Notes: generated from the letters alone by a model not told the origin. DNA of 64,000 bases from Chitinophaga nivalis (GCF_025989125.1 NZ_JAPDNR010000001.1:8048087-8112086), one strand, 5' to 3'. Shown: positions 26,009 to 35,020, numbered from the stretch's first letter. A program made the numbers and translations.

Positions 26009-26320
26009 ATGACAGTAGACAAACCAGTAGCCATTTCACAGGAACACATCGACAGCTGGAAACAGAAATACAAAGATGTTTTTAAACTCACAGCTGCAGA
26101 TGGCAAAACAGGCTATTGCAGAAAACCAAACCGGGACGAAGTAAGCTATGCCATGACGCTGATTACCGGCGACCCGCTGGCTTACCACGAAACCATTCTG
26201 AAAGCAACCTGGCTGGGGGGCGACGAAGATATACTGCAGGATAAATCCTACCTGTATGGCTTAGGCGCACAGCTGGACAAACTGCTCGAAGCCAAAAAGG
26301 TAGACGTGGAAAAGCTTTAA
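26009..26320 (+). CDS. Tail assembly chaperone, short (zero-frame) product
   Basis: 103 aa, between tube and tape-measure genes, the invariant place of phage tail assembly chaperones (lambda gpG, XkdN). Helical: W-K-Q-K-Y-K-D-V-F-K-L, then N-R-D-E-V-S-Y-A-M. The W-K-x-K-Y and V-F-x-x-x-x-x-D-G start is a common pattern in Bacteroidota tail loci. These chaperones coat the tape measure before tube polymerisation. The zero-frame stop is at 26318-26320, and an open -1 frame continues to 26499. Confidence 0.75.
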   Translation: MTVDKPVAISQEHIDSWKQKYKDVFKLTAADGKTGYCRKPNRDEVSYAMTLITGDPLAYHETILKATWLGGDEDILQDKSYLYGLGAQLDKLLEAKKVDVEKL

Positions 26321-26499
26321 GCGAGGCGTCCGGCGAATTTGAAAGAAATCCCTATGGATACATTCAAACGCTGTTCGAATACTATCTGCCCCAGGTTGAC
26401 ACCTCGCAGCTGACAGATGCTCAGTGGGCAGAGAAATTTGCACAACTGCACGATATCCGGCAAAGAGAGTTAAGAGGGTTGCCAATACTTTCAAGATAA
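26009..26499 (+). CDS. Tail assembly chaperone, long product by -1 frameshift
   Basis: The frame starting one base back is open through 26281-26496 and stops with TAA at 26497-26499. It reads a protein-like 61-residue extension (ALSEASGEFERNPYGYIQ..., LFEYYLPQVD, W-A-E-K-F-A-Q-L-H-D-I-R). This extension frame has no ATG, GTG or TTG early enough to be translated alone. Candidate slip sites are C-AAA-AAG at 26293-26299 and G-GAA-AAG at 26308-26314, the latter two codons before the zero-frame stop. A shift at 26314 gives a ~163-aa fusion, as in lambda gpGT. Confidence 0.7.
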
Positions 26500-26524
26500 T
26501 CATCGTGCGCTAAAAGCATATAAC

Positions 26525-28198
26525 ATGACAGATATTACTACGAGCGATGGATTCAATCAGTTAAGCAGCGCAGCAACTACTGCTATGTCCCGGGTATCCG
26601 GCTGGCAACGTGCAATGATTAACAACAATACCACACTCAATACCTCTTTCATCAGGATGCAGACTATTATGCTCCAGCTCCCGGAGAACCCGCCAAGGCC
26701 TCCGGAGCCGGCAGCAGATACTGCCCCTCCAAAGAAAAAGGAATACCTCCCTCTCCCGGCCGACAGTATGATAAAAGGCGGAGCAAGCCTGATAAAAATG
26801 GCGATGGATCTGCAGCAGACACAGGTAGCCTTTGAAAGGTTTACCGGCAGTGCCACCAGTGCGAAAGCACTGGTAGGCAGTCTGCAGCAAATGGGAACTA
26901 CCACGCCTTTCAAATCCAGTGACCTGATTAAAAATGGACAGCTCCTCCTTGAAAATGGTATGGCCACACAAAAACTGCTACCAACCCTGCAACTGCTGGG
27001 TGGCGTAAGTGGCGGCAATGCGGAGAAAATGAATACCATGTCGAAAGCATTCGGTGAGGTGGTAAGTGCAGGAAGTCTGACCCAATCCACACTGGGTAAA
27101 ATGACAGACGCCGGATTTAATCCGCTGAAAGAGATTGCACGGACAACCGGCTTAAGCATGAAACAGCTGGAAGCAGATATGGCTGCCGGAAAAATCACGG
27201 CAGATCACCTGACCAATGCCATGATCTCCGCTACAGGCCCCAAAGGCGCCTTCTTTGGAACGATGCAGGCACAAAGTGAAACAGCCGGCGCCCGATGGCA
27301 GCAATTCGGAGAAACACTGCAAAATACTGCCACGTCCATAGGCACTGCCTTATTACCGGTAGCAACGGACTTCATCAACAATGCATTGATTCCAATGGCA
27401 CAATGGCTGGAAGTAGCTGCCACCTGGCTCGGAGAGCACTCCGGTGTGATCAGCATACTGGCAGGCACCATCGGCGGAACACTGCTAGCCTATAAAATGT
27501 GGACGATTGCTCAAAGCACCATCAACCTCGTCATGGGCCTGAACCCCGCATGGCTGGTAGTTGCCGCTATCGCCGCCCTGGTCACCATGGTGATTTATGC
27601 CTGGAATCACTTTGCAAAATTCCGTGCTGCCATTATGGGTACCTGGGAATGGCTGCAGAACATGTACAAGGTCATCAAGGACTACGTGATAGACAGTGTC
27701 AAAGAAATGCTGACAGGTTTCAGTGGTCTCGCAAAAGCATTTGGATATCTCTTTAAAGGAGAGTGGAGTAAAGCTTTTGAAGCCGGCCAAAATGCAGTCA
27801 ACCTGCTGTTCAGCGACCGATTGGACAAGCGCGCGCAGGAAGGCGCAAAAGGCGCCGCCGACGCTTTCCATAAAGAGTATGAATCCGTACTCAATGCCAA
27901 ATCACAGCCGAAACTTAAAATTCCGGGACCACCCAAACCACCGGTTACCATACCACCTATTACAGGTACAGGTTATGCCGGATTGGGTAATACAAAAAAT
28001 AACGCCCCGGAAGGCGCCAAACAACAGGTAGCAGGCATCACCGGTGGTGGTGGCCGCGATATCATCATCAACCTGCAGAAATTGTTTGATACCATCAACA
28101 TCACCTCCAACAACGTGCAGCAAGGCGTGCAGGATATGGAACAAATGGTCACCGAAGCATTACTCAGAGTTTTAAACAGTGCGAATGCACTAGGATAA
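26525..28198 (+). CDS. Tape measure protein
   Basis: 557 aa. N-terminal tape-measure core at ~80-270 with Q-V-A-F-E-R-F-T-G-S, G-S-L-Q-Q-M-G-T-T-T-P-F and G-F-N-P-L-K-E-I-A-R, the usual tape_meas signature. Two hydrophobic segments follow (~305-325 and ~340-360: N-P-A-W-L-V-V-A-A-I-A-A-L-V), which in phages insert in the target membrane. A proline-rich stretch (P-P-I-T/P-K-P-P, ~470-490) precedes a helical C-terminus. Length sets tail length; at about 0.15 nm per residue this would give a short tube of roughly 80 nm. Confidence 0.88.
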   Translation: MTDITTSDGFNQLSSAATTAMSRVSGWQRAMINNNTTLNTSFIRMQTIMLQLPENPPRPPEPAADTAPPKKKEYLPLPADSMIKGGASLIKMAMDLQQTQVAFERFTGSATSAKALVGSLQQMGTTTPFKSSDLIKNGQLLLENGMATQKLLPTLQLLGGVSGGNAEKMNTMSKAFGEVVSAGSLTQSTLGKMTDAGFNPLKEIARTTGLSMKQLEADMAAGKITADHLTNAMISATGPKGAFFGTMQAQSETAGARWQQFGETLQNTATSIGTALLPVATDFINNALIPMAQWLEVAATWLGEHSGVISILAGTIGGTLLAYKMWTIAQSTINLVMGLNPAWLVVAAIAALVTMVIYAWNHFAKFRAAIMGTWEWLQNMYKVIKDYVIDSVKEMLTGFSGLAKAFGYLFKGEWSKAFEAGQNAVNLLFSDRLDKRAQEGAKGAADAFHKEYESVLNAKSQPKLKIPGPPKPPVTIPPITGTGYAGLGNTKNNAPEGAKQQVAGITGGGGRDIIINLQKLFDTINITSNNVQQGVQDMEQMVTEALLRVLNSANALG

Positions 28199-28203
28199 TT
28201 TTT

Positions 28204-28767
28204 ATGAAAACGACTTATGATATAAGAAGCCTCTTCAAAGCATCCTGGGGTTATACACCGCCGGTACTGGATATTATAAAACAACCGGAAGAAAGTAATA
28301 ATGACGGCCCCTACTTTGATAAAGGTGCATTCGGAAAATCGTATTTCATGCCGGTAACCCTGATTATTCCTGCATCCGAAACACAACCTGCCCGTAGTAT
28401 CAGCCTGCCCAATCCGGTTATCCGTATCAGCAGCCGCAAAACCATTGTGGAAACAGCGATGGTAAACCGCACCGGCACTATAAAAGAGCTGATCAACACG
28501 GAAGATTTCAAGATCAGTATCAAGGGGGTGATCATCAACGACAGCAATCATTTTCCGGAAGATGAAATCAAACAACTACACGCATTGTATAGCGTAGACG
28601 AAGCAATCACGATCAACAGTGTACTGACCAACTTTTTTTTAAAAAGTGAAGAACAGAAAGTAGTGATCACAGATATTAACTGGCCGGAAGTAACAGGCAT
28701 ACAAAATGTCAAGCCTTATGAGCTCAACCTCATCAGCGACCATGCTTTCGATCTAAACCGATTTTAA
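28204..28767 (+). CDS. Baseplate/tail protein (DUF6046-like)
   Basis: 187 aa. Strand-rich, with I-I-P-A-S and an I-V-E-T-A-M-V-N-R-T-G-T-I-K-E-L-I segment that I associate with DUF6046 proteins of Bacteroidota tails: a core found after the tape measure, in the place of LysM-containing hub-connector proteins (such as gp53 or XkdP). It begins 5 bases after the tape-measure stop and abuts the hub gene. Confidence 0.65.
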   Translation: MKTTYDIRSLFKASWGYTPPVLDIIKQPEESNNDGPYFDKGAFGKSYFMPVTLIIPASETQPARSISLPNPVIRISSRKTIVETAMVNRTGTIKELINTEDFKISIKGVIINDSNHFPEDEIKQLHALYSVDEAITINSVLTNFFLKSEEQKVVITDINWPEVTGIQNVKPYELNLISDHAFDLNRF

Positions 28768-29880
28768 ATGTTTAAGCTTACTTGTCAGATTATCATTGGT
28801 AGCTACAGCTTTACACAGGTGAATGAAGTAAAGATCAAAAGAAGCATTCATTCGTTTGTAGACACCGCCAGTATTAAAATACCTGCTACCGCCAGATTAC
28901 ATACCAGCGGCGACCTGAAAACCGTTTCGGTAAATAATGCAGCCGCTTCGTTCATGAATGAAGGCGATCCCGTGGAAATATGGCTTGGCTACAACCAGGA
29001 ACTACAGCTGGAATTCAGCGGTTTTGTGAAAAGAGTCAATGCCGCCACGCCCTGCGAAATTGAATGTGAAGGCTACAGCTGGCCGCTCAGGAGAAAAATA
29101 ATCCTGCAGAATTTTAAAGGGAAAACCCTGCAAGCCATGTTGGAACACGCGACGGCAGATACCGGCATCCGGTTGAGTGAGAATATCCCAAACATCAAAC
29201 TGAATCAGTGTTTGTTCGAAAATCAAAATGGGACGGAAGTACTCGACTGGATAAAGAAAAACCTGTTTCTCACAGTTTATTTTTCCGGAAATGTATTGTA
29301 TGCCGGCCTCGCCTACGTGGAATTACCGCAGATTGCCCAGGCGCCGAAAGAAGGACGAAAGCCCATCGACGGGAAACTACCGGCACTGACATTTGAACGG
29401 GAAAAACAACCTGTCCGGTACGACATGGGCTGGAACGTCATCAAAGACGATCAGCTCAAATTCAGGAAAGCCGCAGATGTAAAGTTGCAAATAAGAGCAG
29501 TGACATTTGATAAAAACAACACACCGGTTACCGCTTCTTTTGGCGACAGCAAAGACCCTATCAGAACCATCTTCGTTCCGTATGTCAGTGCCGCCACTAC
29601 CCTTCGGGAACTGGCAGCAGGCAAACTAAACGAACTGAAATACGATGGCTATGAAGGAAAAATCACCACTTTCCTGCAACCCTTTTCTCAACCCGGCACC
29701 GAAGCAAAAATCACTGACCGACAATACAAAGAGCGGGAAGGTACTTATCTGCTGGAAAGCACAGAAGTCACTTTTGGTACAGGTGGTGCCAGAAGGATTT
29801 GCGAAGTAGGTGTTAAAATAAGTAAAAAAGATGAGCAGACAACAGGCACAGTTGCTGGCGGGACTGCAGAAAATCAATAG
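28768..29880 (+). CDS. Baseplate hub protein (gpD/gp27-like)
   Basis: 370 aa, starting at the base after the previous stop. Early strands (F-K-L-T-C-Q-I-I-I-G-S-Y-S-F-T-Q-V-N-E-V), V-E-I-W-L-G-Y as in 'vkvklGY', F-S-G-F-V-K-R-V-N, then L-Q-A-M-L-E-H-A and E-N-Q-N-G-T-E-V-L-D-W-I-K-K-N follow the phage late-control D / gp27 hub layout. It would form the trimeric platform that joins tube and spike. Confidence 0.8.
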   Translation: MFKLTCQIIIGSYSFTQVNEVKIKRSIHSFVDTASIKIPATARLHTSGDLKTVSVNNAAASFMNEGDPVEIWLGYNQELQLEFSGFVKRVNAATPCEIECEGYSWPLRRKIILQNFKGKTLQAMLEHATADTGIRLSENIPNIKLNQCLFENQNGTEVLDWIKKNLFLTVYFSGNVLYAGLAYVELPQIAQAPKEGRKPIDGKLPALTFEREKQPVRYDMGWNVIKDDQLKFRKAADVKLQIRAVTFDKNNTPVTASFGDSKDPIRTIFVPYVSAATTLRELAAGKLNELKYDGYEGKITTFLQPFSQPGTEAKITDRQYKEREGTYLLESTEVTFGTGGARRICEVGVKISKKDEQTTGTVAGGTAENQ

Positions 29881-30295
29881 TACACCAGCCACCATTATTC
29901 CGGCTATGGTTACCCGTGCAGATGAAGCCAATGGTATCATTGATGTAAAAACCGCGCAGGGACTCGACATCTACGATGTACGCCTCTCAGCTGTCACCGA
30001 CTATGAAGAAGGTCTTCTCCTTGTACCACCGGAAAAAAGCAGCGTACTGATTGCCCGTATCAATGACACGGATAATTATTTACTGATCAGCACTGCTGCC
30101 ATCACAAAAATAAAATGCCGCATCAGTGATAAACAACTGGAGCTGGACAAAGATGGCCTGGCCCTCAGTGCCGGCGGAGAATCCCTGAAGAAATGCCTGG
30201 ACGATCTGCTGGATGAAATTGTCACCATCTATGCGCCTATGAACAAAGCTGCATTTGTGGCCATCAAACAACGATTGGCAACACTCTTAAAATAA
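29831..30295 (+). CDS. Baseplate spike-like OB-fold protein (gpV-type)
   Basis: 154 aa. It overlaps the hub gene by 50 bases; a later in-frame ATG at 29906 would remove the overlap. The centre has the OB-fold pattern I-I-D-V-K-T-A-Q-G, V-R-L-S-A-V and L-L-V-P-P-E-K-S-S-V-L-I-A-R-I of phage gpV/gp5-like spikes, followed by a short C-terminal helical part (K-K-C-L-D-D-L-L-D-E-I). It is in the right place for the membrane-piercing spike, though it lacks a visible long beta-helix tip. Confidence 0.65.
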   Translation: MSRQQAQLLAGLQKINSTPATIIPAMVTRADEANGIIDVKTAQGLDIYDVRLSAVTDYEEGLLLVPPEKSSVLIARINDTDNYLLISTAAITKIKCRISDKQLELDKDGLALSAGGESLKKCLDDLLDEIVTIYAPMNKAAFVAIKQRLATLLK

Positions 30296-30299
30296 CTGT

Positions 30300-30518
30300 A
30301 TGGCCCTGGATAAAAATAGTTTGAAACAGCAGATCAAAAATGCATTTAAAGATATGAAAGCGGCTGATGTAGACGAAGAACAAGGCCTCGACATATTCTG
30401 TACCAAACTGGCAGAAGCTGTGGATACTTACGTAAAAACAGCCACCATTAACTACACCACCGGTTTACTGGCGCCTAACGGCGCCGTAACCGGCGTGTTT
30501 AACGGGAATCTATCATGA
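30300..30518 (+). CDS. Small tail protein, unknown (72 aa)
   Basis: 72 aa, helical N-terminus (L-K-Q-Q-I-K-N-A-F-K-D-M-K) and a glycine/asparagine-rich C-terminus. It lies between spike and gp25-like genes and its stop overlaps the next ATG (ATGA). Small helical proteins of this type occur at the same place in related loci; function unknown. Confidence 0.65.
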   Translation: MALDKNSLKQQIKNAFKDMKAADVDEEQGLDIFCTKLAEAVDTYVKTATINYTTGLLAPNGAVTGVFNGNLS

Positions 30519-30808
30519 AAGATATTTTATTAAACAAAGAAACCGACCTGGATATAGCCGCCGGTGATCTGGTAACCGGCAGCAGTGAACTACAACAACA
30601 GGAACTGTTGCTGATCAATAACAAAGGCACCATCAAAGAATTTCCGGCTACGGGTATTGATGCCTACGGATATCTCCAGGATAACAACACCACGGAACTG
30701 TTATATGAAATCAGAAGACAGTTCCTGGCAGACGGCATGGAGGTCGTAAAAATTGATATTACCGGCAATGGTCAGTTAAACATAGATGCAAATTATGGAA
30801 ACAGTTAA
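30515..30808 (+). CDS. gp25-like baseplate wedge protein
   Basis: 97 aa. D-I-A-A-G-D-L-V-T-G-S-S-E-L-Q-Q-Q-E-L-L-L then G-T-I-K-E-F-P-A-T-G-I and L-L-Y-E-I-R-R-Q-F-L-A-D-G follow the DUF2634/gp25-like arrangement (start loop, E-x-x-x-P, later R-x-x-F/I). gp25 proteins (TssE in T6SS) connect wedge and sheath and trigger sheath assembly. The gene overlaps both neighbours. Confidence 0.7.
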   Translation: MKDILLNKETDLDIAAGDLVTGSSELQQQELLLINNKGTIKEFPATGIDAYGYLQDNNTTELLYEIRRQFLADGMEVVKIDITGNGQLNIDANYGNS

Positions 30809-31091
30809 GGTAAAGCCCCATCAATGCCTCGGTGATCTGGCCCTGCAAGGAAAAGGAAGTATGCAGGCACTGTTTGATTTTGCAGTCGTCAACAACTGCA
30901 GCATCACAGATGATCTCGTAGCCGGAAATACCCTGCTGGTACCGGATATAGCCGTCATCGACAAACGGATATTCCAGCAACTACGGGATGCCGCTGTGAT
31001 TCCTGCCAACGGTTTCACGGCTGCAGATGAAGCGGCCATGAAAGGAGGCATTGGCTACATGGGCATACAGATAGATTGTCGCGTGAGCTGA
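30786..31091 (+). CDS. LysM-like tail/baseplate connector protein
   Basis: 101 aa from 30786, or 98 from the ATG at 30795. The first ~50 residues fit a LysM-like fold (T-V-K-V-K-P-H-Q-C-L-G-D-L-A-L-Q, then A-V-V-N-N-C-S-I-T-D-D-L-V-A-G-N-T-L-L-V-P-D). LysM-type tail proteins such as gp53 hold the wedge to the hub. It overlaps the gp25-like gene by 23 bases, and its end is 39 bases before baseplate J. Confidence 0.65.
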   Translation: MQIMETVKVKPHQCLGDLALQGKGSMQALFDFAVVNNCSITDDLVAGNTLLVPDIAVIDKRIFQQLRDAAVIPANGFTAADEAAMKGGIGYMGIQIDCRVS

Positions 31092-31130
31092 CAACATACA
31101 TCACAGGTTTGTAAAAGCATAACGAGTATT

Positions 31131-31976
31131 ATGGCAAGAACAATAAATGAAATACAGGAAGACATTATCCGGCAGGTGAAAGCTTCCCACACACTGGCGC
31201 CGCTCAACAGCACCAGCAAAACAGCGGTGTGGCGTATGTGGACCTACATCGTTGCGGTAAGTACCTGGGCGCTGGAAAATCTTTTTGATCAGCACAAAGT
31301 AGAAATCAATACCCTGATCAACGAAAAAGCACCGCACAGTTTACGCTGGTATGCCAATAAAGCAAAGGAATTTCAGTATGGTTCCGAACTGCTGAAAGAT
31401 GAAGACTACTACGATAATACCGGCCTTACTACCGAACAGGTACAGGAACGAAAAATCATCGCCTACAGCGCCGTAACGGAACAAAGTAAAGGCTTGCGGC
31501 TGAAAGTAGCCAGGGTGGTCAACGGCGACCTTAATGCCCTGTTACCCGTACAGCTGGCAGCTTTCCGCGAATACATGTCCAGGATCAAAGACGCCGGTGT
31601 GAATCCTTTGCACATAGAAAGCAAGGAACCCGACAGCCTGAAATTAACCCTGCATGTTTATTTCAATCCGCTGGTGCTGAATGCCAACGGTTACCGGCTG
31701 GATGGCACCTCCAGAGAACAACCGGTACGCACACAGGTAAAGGAATACCTGAAAAACCAACCCTTCAATGGTACGTTGGTACTGGCCTATCTGATAGATG
31801 CCCTGCAACAGGTAGACGGTGTGGTGATTCCGCATATCACACAGGCACAGGCACGCTACGGTGATTTACCCTATACACCTTTTGATGTGAAGTATAATCC
31901 CGATGCAGGTTACCTGAGAATCATCGATGAAGACGATCTGCAGATCTTTTACCTACCGCAAAGTGTAATAAAATGA
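31131..31976 (+). CDS. Baseplate assembly protein J-like (gp6-like wedge)
   Basis: 281 aa. Helical start (I-N-E-I-Q-E-D-I-I-R-Q-V-K), a middle A-P-H-S-L-R-W-Y-A-N-K-A-K-E-F-Q-Y-G segment, and a C-terminal S-L-K-L-T-L-H-V-Y-F-N-P-L with the I-D-A-L-Q-Q-V-D-G-V-V-I-P and Y-x-P-D-A-G-Y-L-R-I pattern, as in gpJ/gp47-like wedge proteins. It overlaps the next gene by 4 bases. Confidence 0.8.
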   Translation: MARTINEIQEDIIRQVKASHTLAPLNSTSKTAVWRMWTYIVAVSTWALENLFDQHKVEINTLINEKAPHSLRWYANKAKEFQYGSELLKDEDYYDNTGLTTEQVQERKIIAYSAVTEQSKGLRLKVARVVNGDLNALLPVQLAAFREYMSRIKDAGVNPLHIESKEPDSLKLTLHVYFNPLVLNANGYRLDGTSREQPVRTQVKEYLKNQPFNGTLVLAYLIDALQQVDGVVIPHITQAQARYGDLPYTPFDVKYNPDAGYLRIIDEDDLQIFYLPQSVIK

Positions 31977-32458
31977 GTAAAATATTTGAGATCAATTATC
32001 CGAAACTCGTGCGGTTATTATTACCGCCCCGCCTGCGGCAACCCAGGCAGGTAGCCTGGCTGCAGGCGCTGACGACGCCCGTTTCCTATCTCTTCCAGCA
32101 ATTCAGGCGTAACCGCAATGCCAACATCTACCGGTTGAAAATTACGCCCCAGGTAGTATACCTGGAGAAATTACTGAACGAACGTTACGACATCAGCAAC
32201 CGGCGGATACGGATCACCGACGCTTTCAGCTACGAACCCTGGTATATCTACCAGATAGCGGAAGACAAACCTCAATTCCTTTATCAGCCAGGTGAACATA
32301 AGCCGGTTCATCTTTTTACCAAAGACGAAATAGGCCAACAAACGGTTGACTTCTATGTAACCGTACCCCAACACCTGGAATTTAATGAAAACGAAATGCG
32401 GGCATTGCTGGACAACTACAAACTCGCCGGCAAAACCTATAAAATTCAAACAGTATGA
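31973..32458 (+). CDS. Tail protein I-like baseplate wedge component
   Basis: 161 aa. After a basic L-L-L-P-P-R-L-R-Q-P region come a helical span (V-A-W-L-Q-A-L-T-T-P-V-S-Y-L-F-Q-Q-F), a K-I-T-P-Q-V-V-Y-L-E-K-L-L-N-E-R-Y-D segment, and a conserved-looking F-Y-V-T-V-P with a final helix. Position between gpJ-like and fibre genes, with 4-base overlaps on both sides, is that of gpI (P2) or gp48-type proteins. Confidence 0.7.
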   Translation: MSKIFEINYPKLVRLLLPPRLRQPRQVAWLQALTTPVSYLFQQFRRNRNANIYRLKITPQVVYLEKLLNERYDISNRRIRITDAFSYEPWYIYQIAEDKPQFLYQPGEHKPVHLFTKDEIGQQTVDFYVTVPQHLEFNENEMRALLDNYKLAGKTYKIQTV

Positions 32459-33306
32459 GTCATCGCAGAATAGATTTTTCAAACCTGGGCGGATTTCCCG
32501 TCACACAATATACCCTCGACTACCTGCAACAAAACAGCCAGGATACCATTCACTCCCTGACTGCCATGGCTGGCAATGGTGTGATTATATCCGGCCTTAC
32601 AGAAAGCGCCGGTATCATCAGCAATGGTTGGATTATCTGGGAGAATGAACTGCTGCCATTCATCGGCGGACCTGTTGGCATGAGTACTTTTATTGTGGAA
32701 GAAAAAAAAGAAAACGCTTTGTTCGGCGATGATACCACGAGAGAAGTATATATCACCAGGCAGGCACGATTTGCTGCCGGCGGATTCAACTTCGCTGATC
32801 TTGTCAGAATAAACAGTCTGCGGGAATTTGACCAGCAATTGAAACTCCTGAAAGCCACCTTATCAAAGGAGATCAACGCGATCTGGAAAAAAGGTGATGT
32901 GATAGAACTGGATGTATCTCCTGCTTACCTCGCTGCTAATTTCGACGGCACCGGACTTGGCCGGGGAGAACGTACCGGATGGGCTATCTGTAATGGTAAC
33001 AACGGTACCCGCAACCGCGGTGGAAAATTCCCGGTAGGCTATACGCCCTTTAACAGTGACTATGCATTCCCAGGACTTACCGGCGGCCAGGATAATGTTT
33101 ACCTGTCGGTAGATCACCTGCCACCACACGATCACGCCATGCCTTCCGAACTGAAAAAAGGAAATGGTCTGGGCGTCAGAGGAGGTAACGCTGTTTCCCG
33201 CGGCAGCAACGAACCATCGCTGGACCGCAGCGGTCAGACAGGCCGTGGATTACCATTCGACAACCGCCCGTCCTACATCGTTACTATCTGGATCATGAAA
33301 CTCTAA
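32455..33306 (+). CDS. Tail fibre protein with phage collar domain
   Basis: 283 aa. The C-terminal ~120 residues are a phage tail-collar domain: G-W-A-I-C-N-G-N-N-G-T-R-N, G-G-K-F-P-V-G-Y, G-G-Q-D-N-V-Y-L-S-V-D-H-L-P-P-H-D-H, and the usual end N-R-P-S-Y-I-V-T-I-W-I-M-K-L. The N-terminal part (~1-140) would attach to the baseplate. The protein probably forms the short fibre or needle that first touches the target. Confidence 0.85.
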   Translation: MSHRRIDFSNLGGFPVTQYTLDYLQQNSQDTIHSLTAMAGNGVIISGLTESAGIISNGWIIWENELLPFIGGPVGMSTFIVEEKKENALFGDDTTREVYITRQARFAAGGFNFADLVRINSLREFDQQLKLLKATLSKEINAIWKKGDVIELDVSPAYLAANFDGTGLGRGERTGWAICNGNNGTRNRGGKFPVGYTPFNSDYAFPGLTGGQDNVYLSVDHLPPHDHAMPSELKKGNGLGVRGGNAVSRGSNEPSLDRSGQTGRGLPFDNRPSYIVTIWIMKL

Positions 33307-33319
33307 ACGCATTCAACAC

Positions 33320-34921
33320 ATGGCAATACAACAAAAAAATCTCCTGAAAAACTGGTTTAAAACCGGTGATTACCCCACCCAGGAACAGTTCTGGGATTGG
33401 ATGGACAGCTACCTGCACAAAACAGAAGACAAAGTAGCCATCGATAATGTACAGGGCCTGCGGGATACCCTCAACCAAAAAGCAGATTACGCCACCTATA
33501 CCACCCTGTTTGAGATGTTCACAGGGCTGGTGAAAAATGCGCTCCGCAACGACACCGTATTTGATGGGGAAGTAGCTGGTTACTACAATACCCTGCATGT
33601 AAAAAATGAAGCCGTAACCGGTAAACTGCTGGAAGGCCTCAACATTCCTGCTACTGCAGAAAATATCAATGCAGCAGATACCATCCTGCAGGCATTGGCG
33701 AAGCTGCAAAAACAACTATACAATGCCGTTACTTTTAACAACAACGGCGACCTGGATATGGCCGGGGCACATATCCTGAATCTGCCGGATGCACAGGACC
33801 GTAAAGAACCGCTAACGAAAGGGCAGTTCGATGACCTGTTCAGCGCTGTAGGGCATAACCGGGGCGGTATTGATTGTGCCGCAAACCCCAACTATCCGGC
33901 TTCCAATCTGGGCGACCGCTGGGAAGTAACGCTGGCGGGTAAGATCGGCGGCGTCAATGGTATAGAAGTAGATCCTTTCGATGAAATTATTTGCCGTAAC
34001 ACCAGTACCGGTGGCGACCAATCAGTCGCAGGAAACGATTTCTATATCGTACAGGGCAACATTGGCCGGGCAACCGAAACAACGGCCGGTTATGTCAGGA
34101 TCGCCACCTATCAGGAAGTGGCAGATGGCACCGATGACAACCAGGCCGTTACACCCGCCAAACTAACAACAGCACTGCAGCACAAAGCCGACAAAGGTAC
34201 CACACTGGCAGCCTACGGTATTACGGATGCAATTTCACAATCCCAGCTGGGTACTCCCAATGGCGTAGCCTCACTGGGACCAGATGGCCGGATTCCGGAT
34301 TCGCAGCTACCAAGGGAAACCCTGAGAACTGTTACTGCCAGGGATGCTAATACTACCGGACCTATCAACGTAAACGGCGGACTAACGGTATCCCGCAGTA
34401 TTGTATGTGAATCTACCATACAAAATACCTGCTTAAGATTGTTGCCTACAAGAGCCGCAGAACCTAACTTCTCCTGCGTATTTGATTTCTACGATAAAAA
34501 TGATGTCACCAATTCCGGATATGGTTTATTTGGCAATACCGCTGCCGCCGGACGCTGGACATATGTTACCGGTATTCTGATGGGGTCCAGTAAAAATGGT
34601 AGCGGTACAACGAAGGATATCCTGATTTCTGCGCATGATTATTTAACCGATGAGAATGTAGCCATTTTCGTACAAGCTAATACCAACCGGGTGGGCATTG
34701 GTACCAATACGCCTACCGTGCAACTGGATGTTGCCGGCGATGCCAAAATAGCCGGCACGCTGCAATTGGGTGGATCTACCATCTTCGCAGGTGTAGGTAG
34801 TCCAGAAGGCAGGGTGACAGCGCCGGTGGGCAGCCTCTATACCCGTAATGACGGAGGCCCCGGCACTACTTTATATGTGAAGGAATCCGGCTTTGACAAC
34901 ACCGGATGGACCGCTAAATAA
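33320..34921 (+). CDS. Tail fibre, probable receptor-binding protein
   Basis: 533 aa, largest fibre. The N-terminus (L-L-K-N-W-F-K-T-G-D-Y-P-T-Q-E-Q-F-W-D-W-M-D-S) is a recurrent anchor in Bacteroidota tail loci. The middle has tail-fibre-type repeats (A-A-Y-G-I-T-D-A, G-V-A-S-L-G-P-D-G-R-I-P-D-S-Q-L-P). The C-terminal part ends with V-G-I-G-T-N-T-P-x-V-Q-L-D-V-A-G-D-A and T-L-Y-V-K-E, a trimeric beta-fibre stalk/tip pattern. No obvious fibre chaperone gene follows. This gene should define target specificity. Confidence 0.8.
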   Translation: MAIQQKNLLKNWFKTGDYPTQEQFWDWMDSYLHKTEDKVAIDNVQGLRDTLNQKADYATYTTLFEMFTGLVKNALRNDTVFDGEVAGYYNTLHVKNEAVTGKLLEGLNIPATAENINAADTILQALAKLQKQLYNAVTFNNNGDLDMAGAHILNLPDAQDRKEPLTKGQFDDLFSAVGHNRGGIDCAANPNYPASNLGDRWEVTLAGKIGGVNGIEVDPFDEIICRNTSTGGDQSVAGNDFYIVQGNIGRATETTAGYVRIATYQEVADGTDDNQAVTPAKLTTALQHKADKGTTLAAYGITDAISQSQLGTPNGVASLGPDGRIPDSQLPRETLRTVTARDANTTGPINVNGGLTVSRSIVCESTIQNTCLRLLPTRAAEPNFSCVFDFYDKNDVTNSGYGLFGNTAAAGRWTYVTGILMGSSKNGSGTTKDILISAHDYLTDENVAIFVQANTNRVGIGTNTPTVQLDVAGDAKIAGTLQLGGSTIFAGVGSPEGRVTAPVGSLYTRNDGGPGTTLYVKESGFDNTGWTAK

Positions 34922-34941
34922 AAATAGCTGTTACCATTTTC

Positions 34942-34982
34942 CCCTCATCTTCCTGTAATAAAAAAATACAGGAAGATGAGGG
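34942..34982. terminator. Terminator between tail operon and lipase
   Basis: A perfect 16-bp inverted repeat (34942-34957 with 34967-34982) with a 9-base loop, A/T-rich flanks on both sides. It can end both the tail operon and the opposing lipase transcript. Confidence 0.85.
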
Positions 34983-35020
34983 AAAATATATATCTAACGG
35001 AAAAGGTAGTACGTAGTTAT

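Noticed and set aside
24329..34921. Tail genes as a complete prophage, T6SS or eCIS
   Set aside because: No capsid, portal, terminase, integrase, AAA+ ATPase or T6SS membrane-complex gene is found, while a holin/amidase pair is. A headless tailocin-like particle fits better.
33320..34921. Large fibre as an adhesin of the host surface
   Set aside because: It has no signal peptide and sits in phage fibre position 13 bases after the collar-domain fibre gene, with fibre-type repeats.
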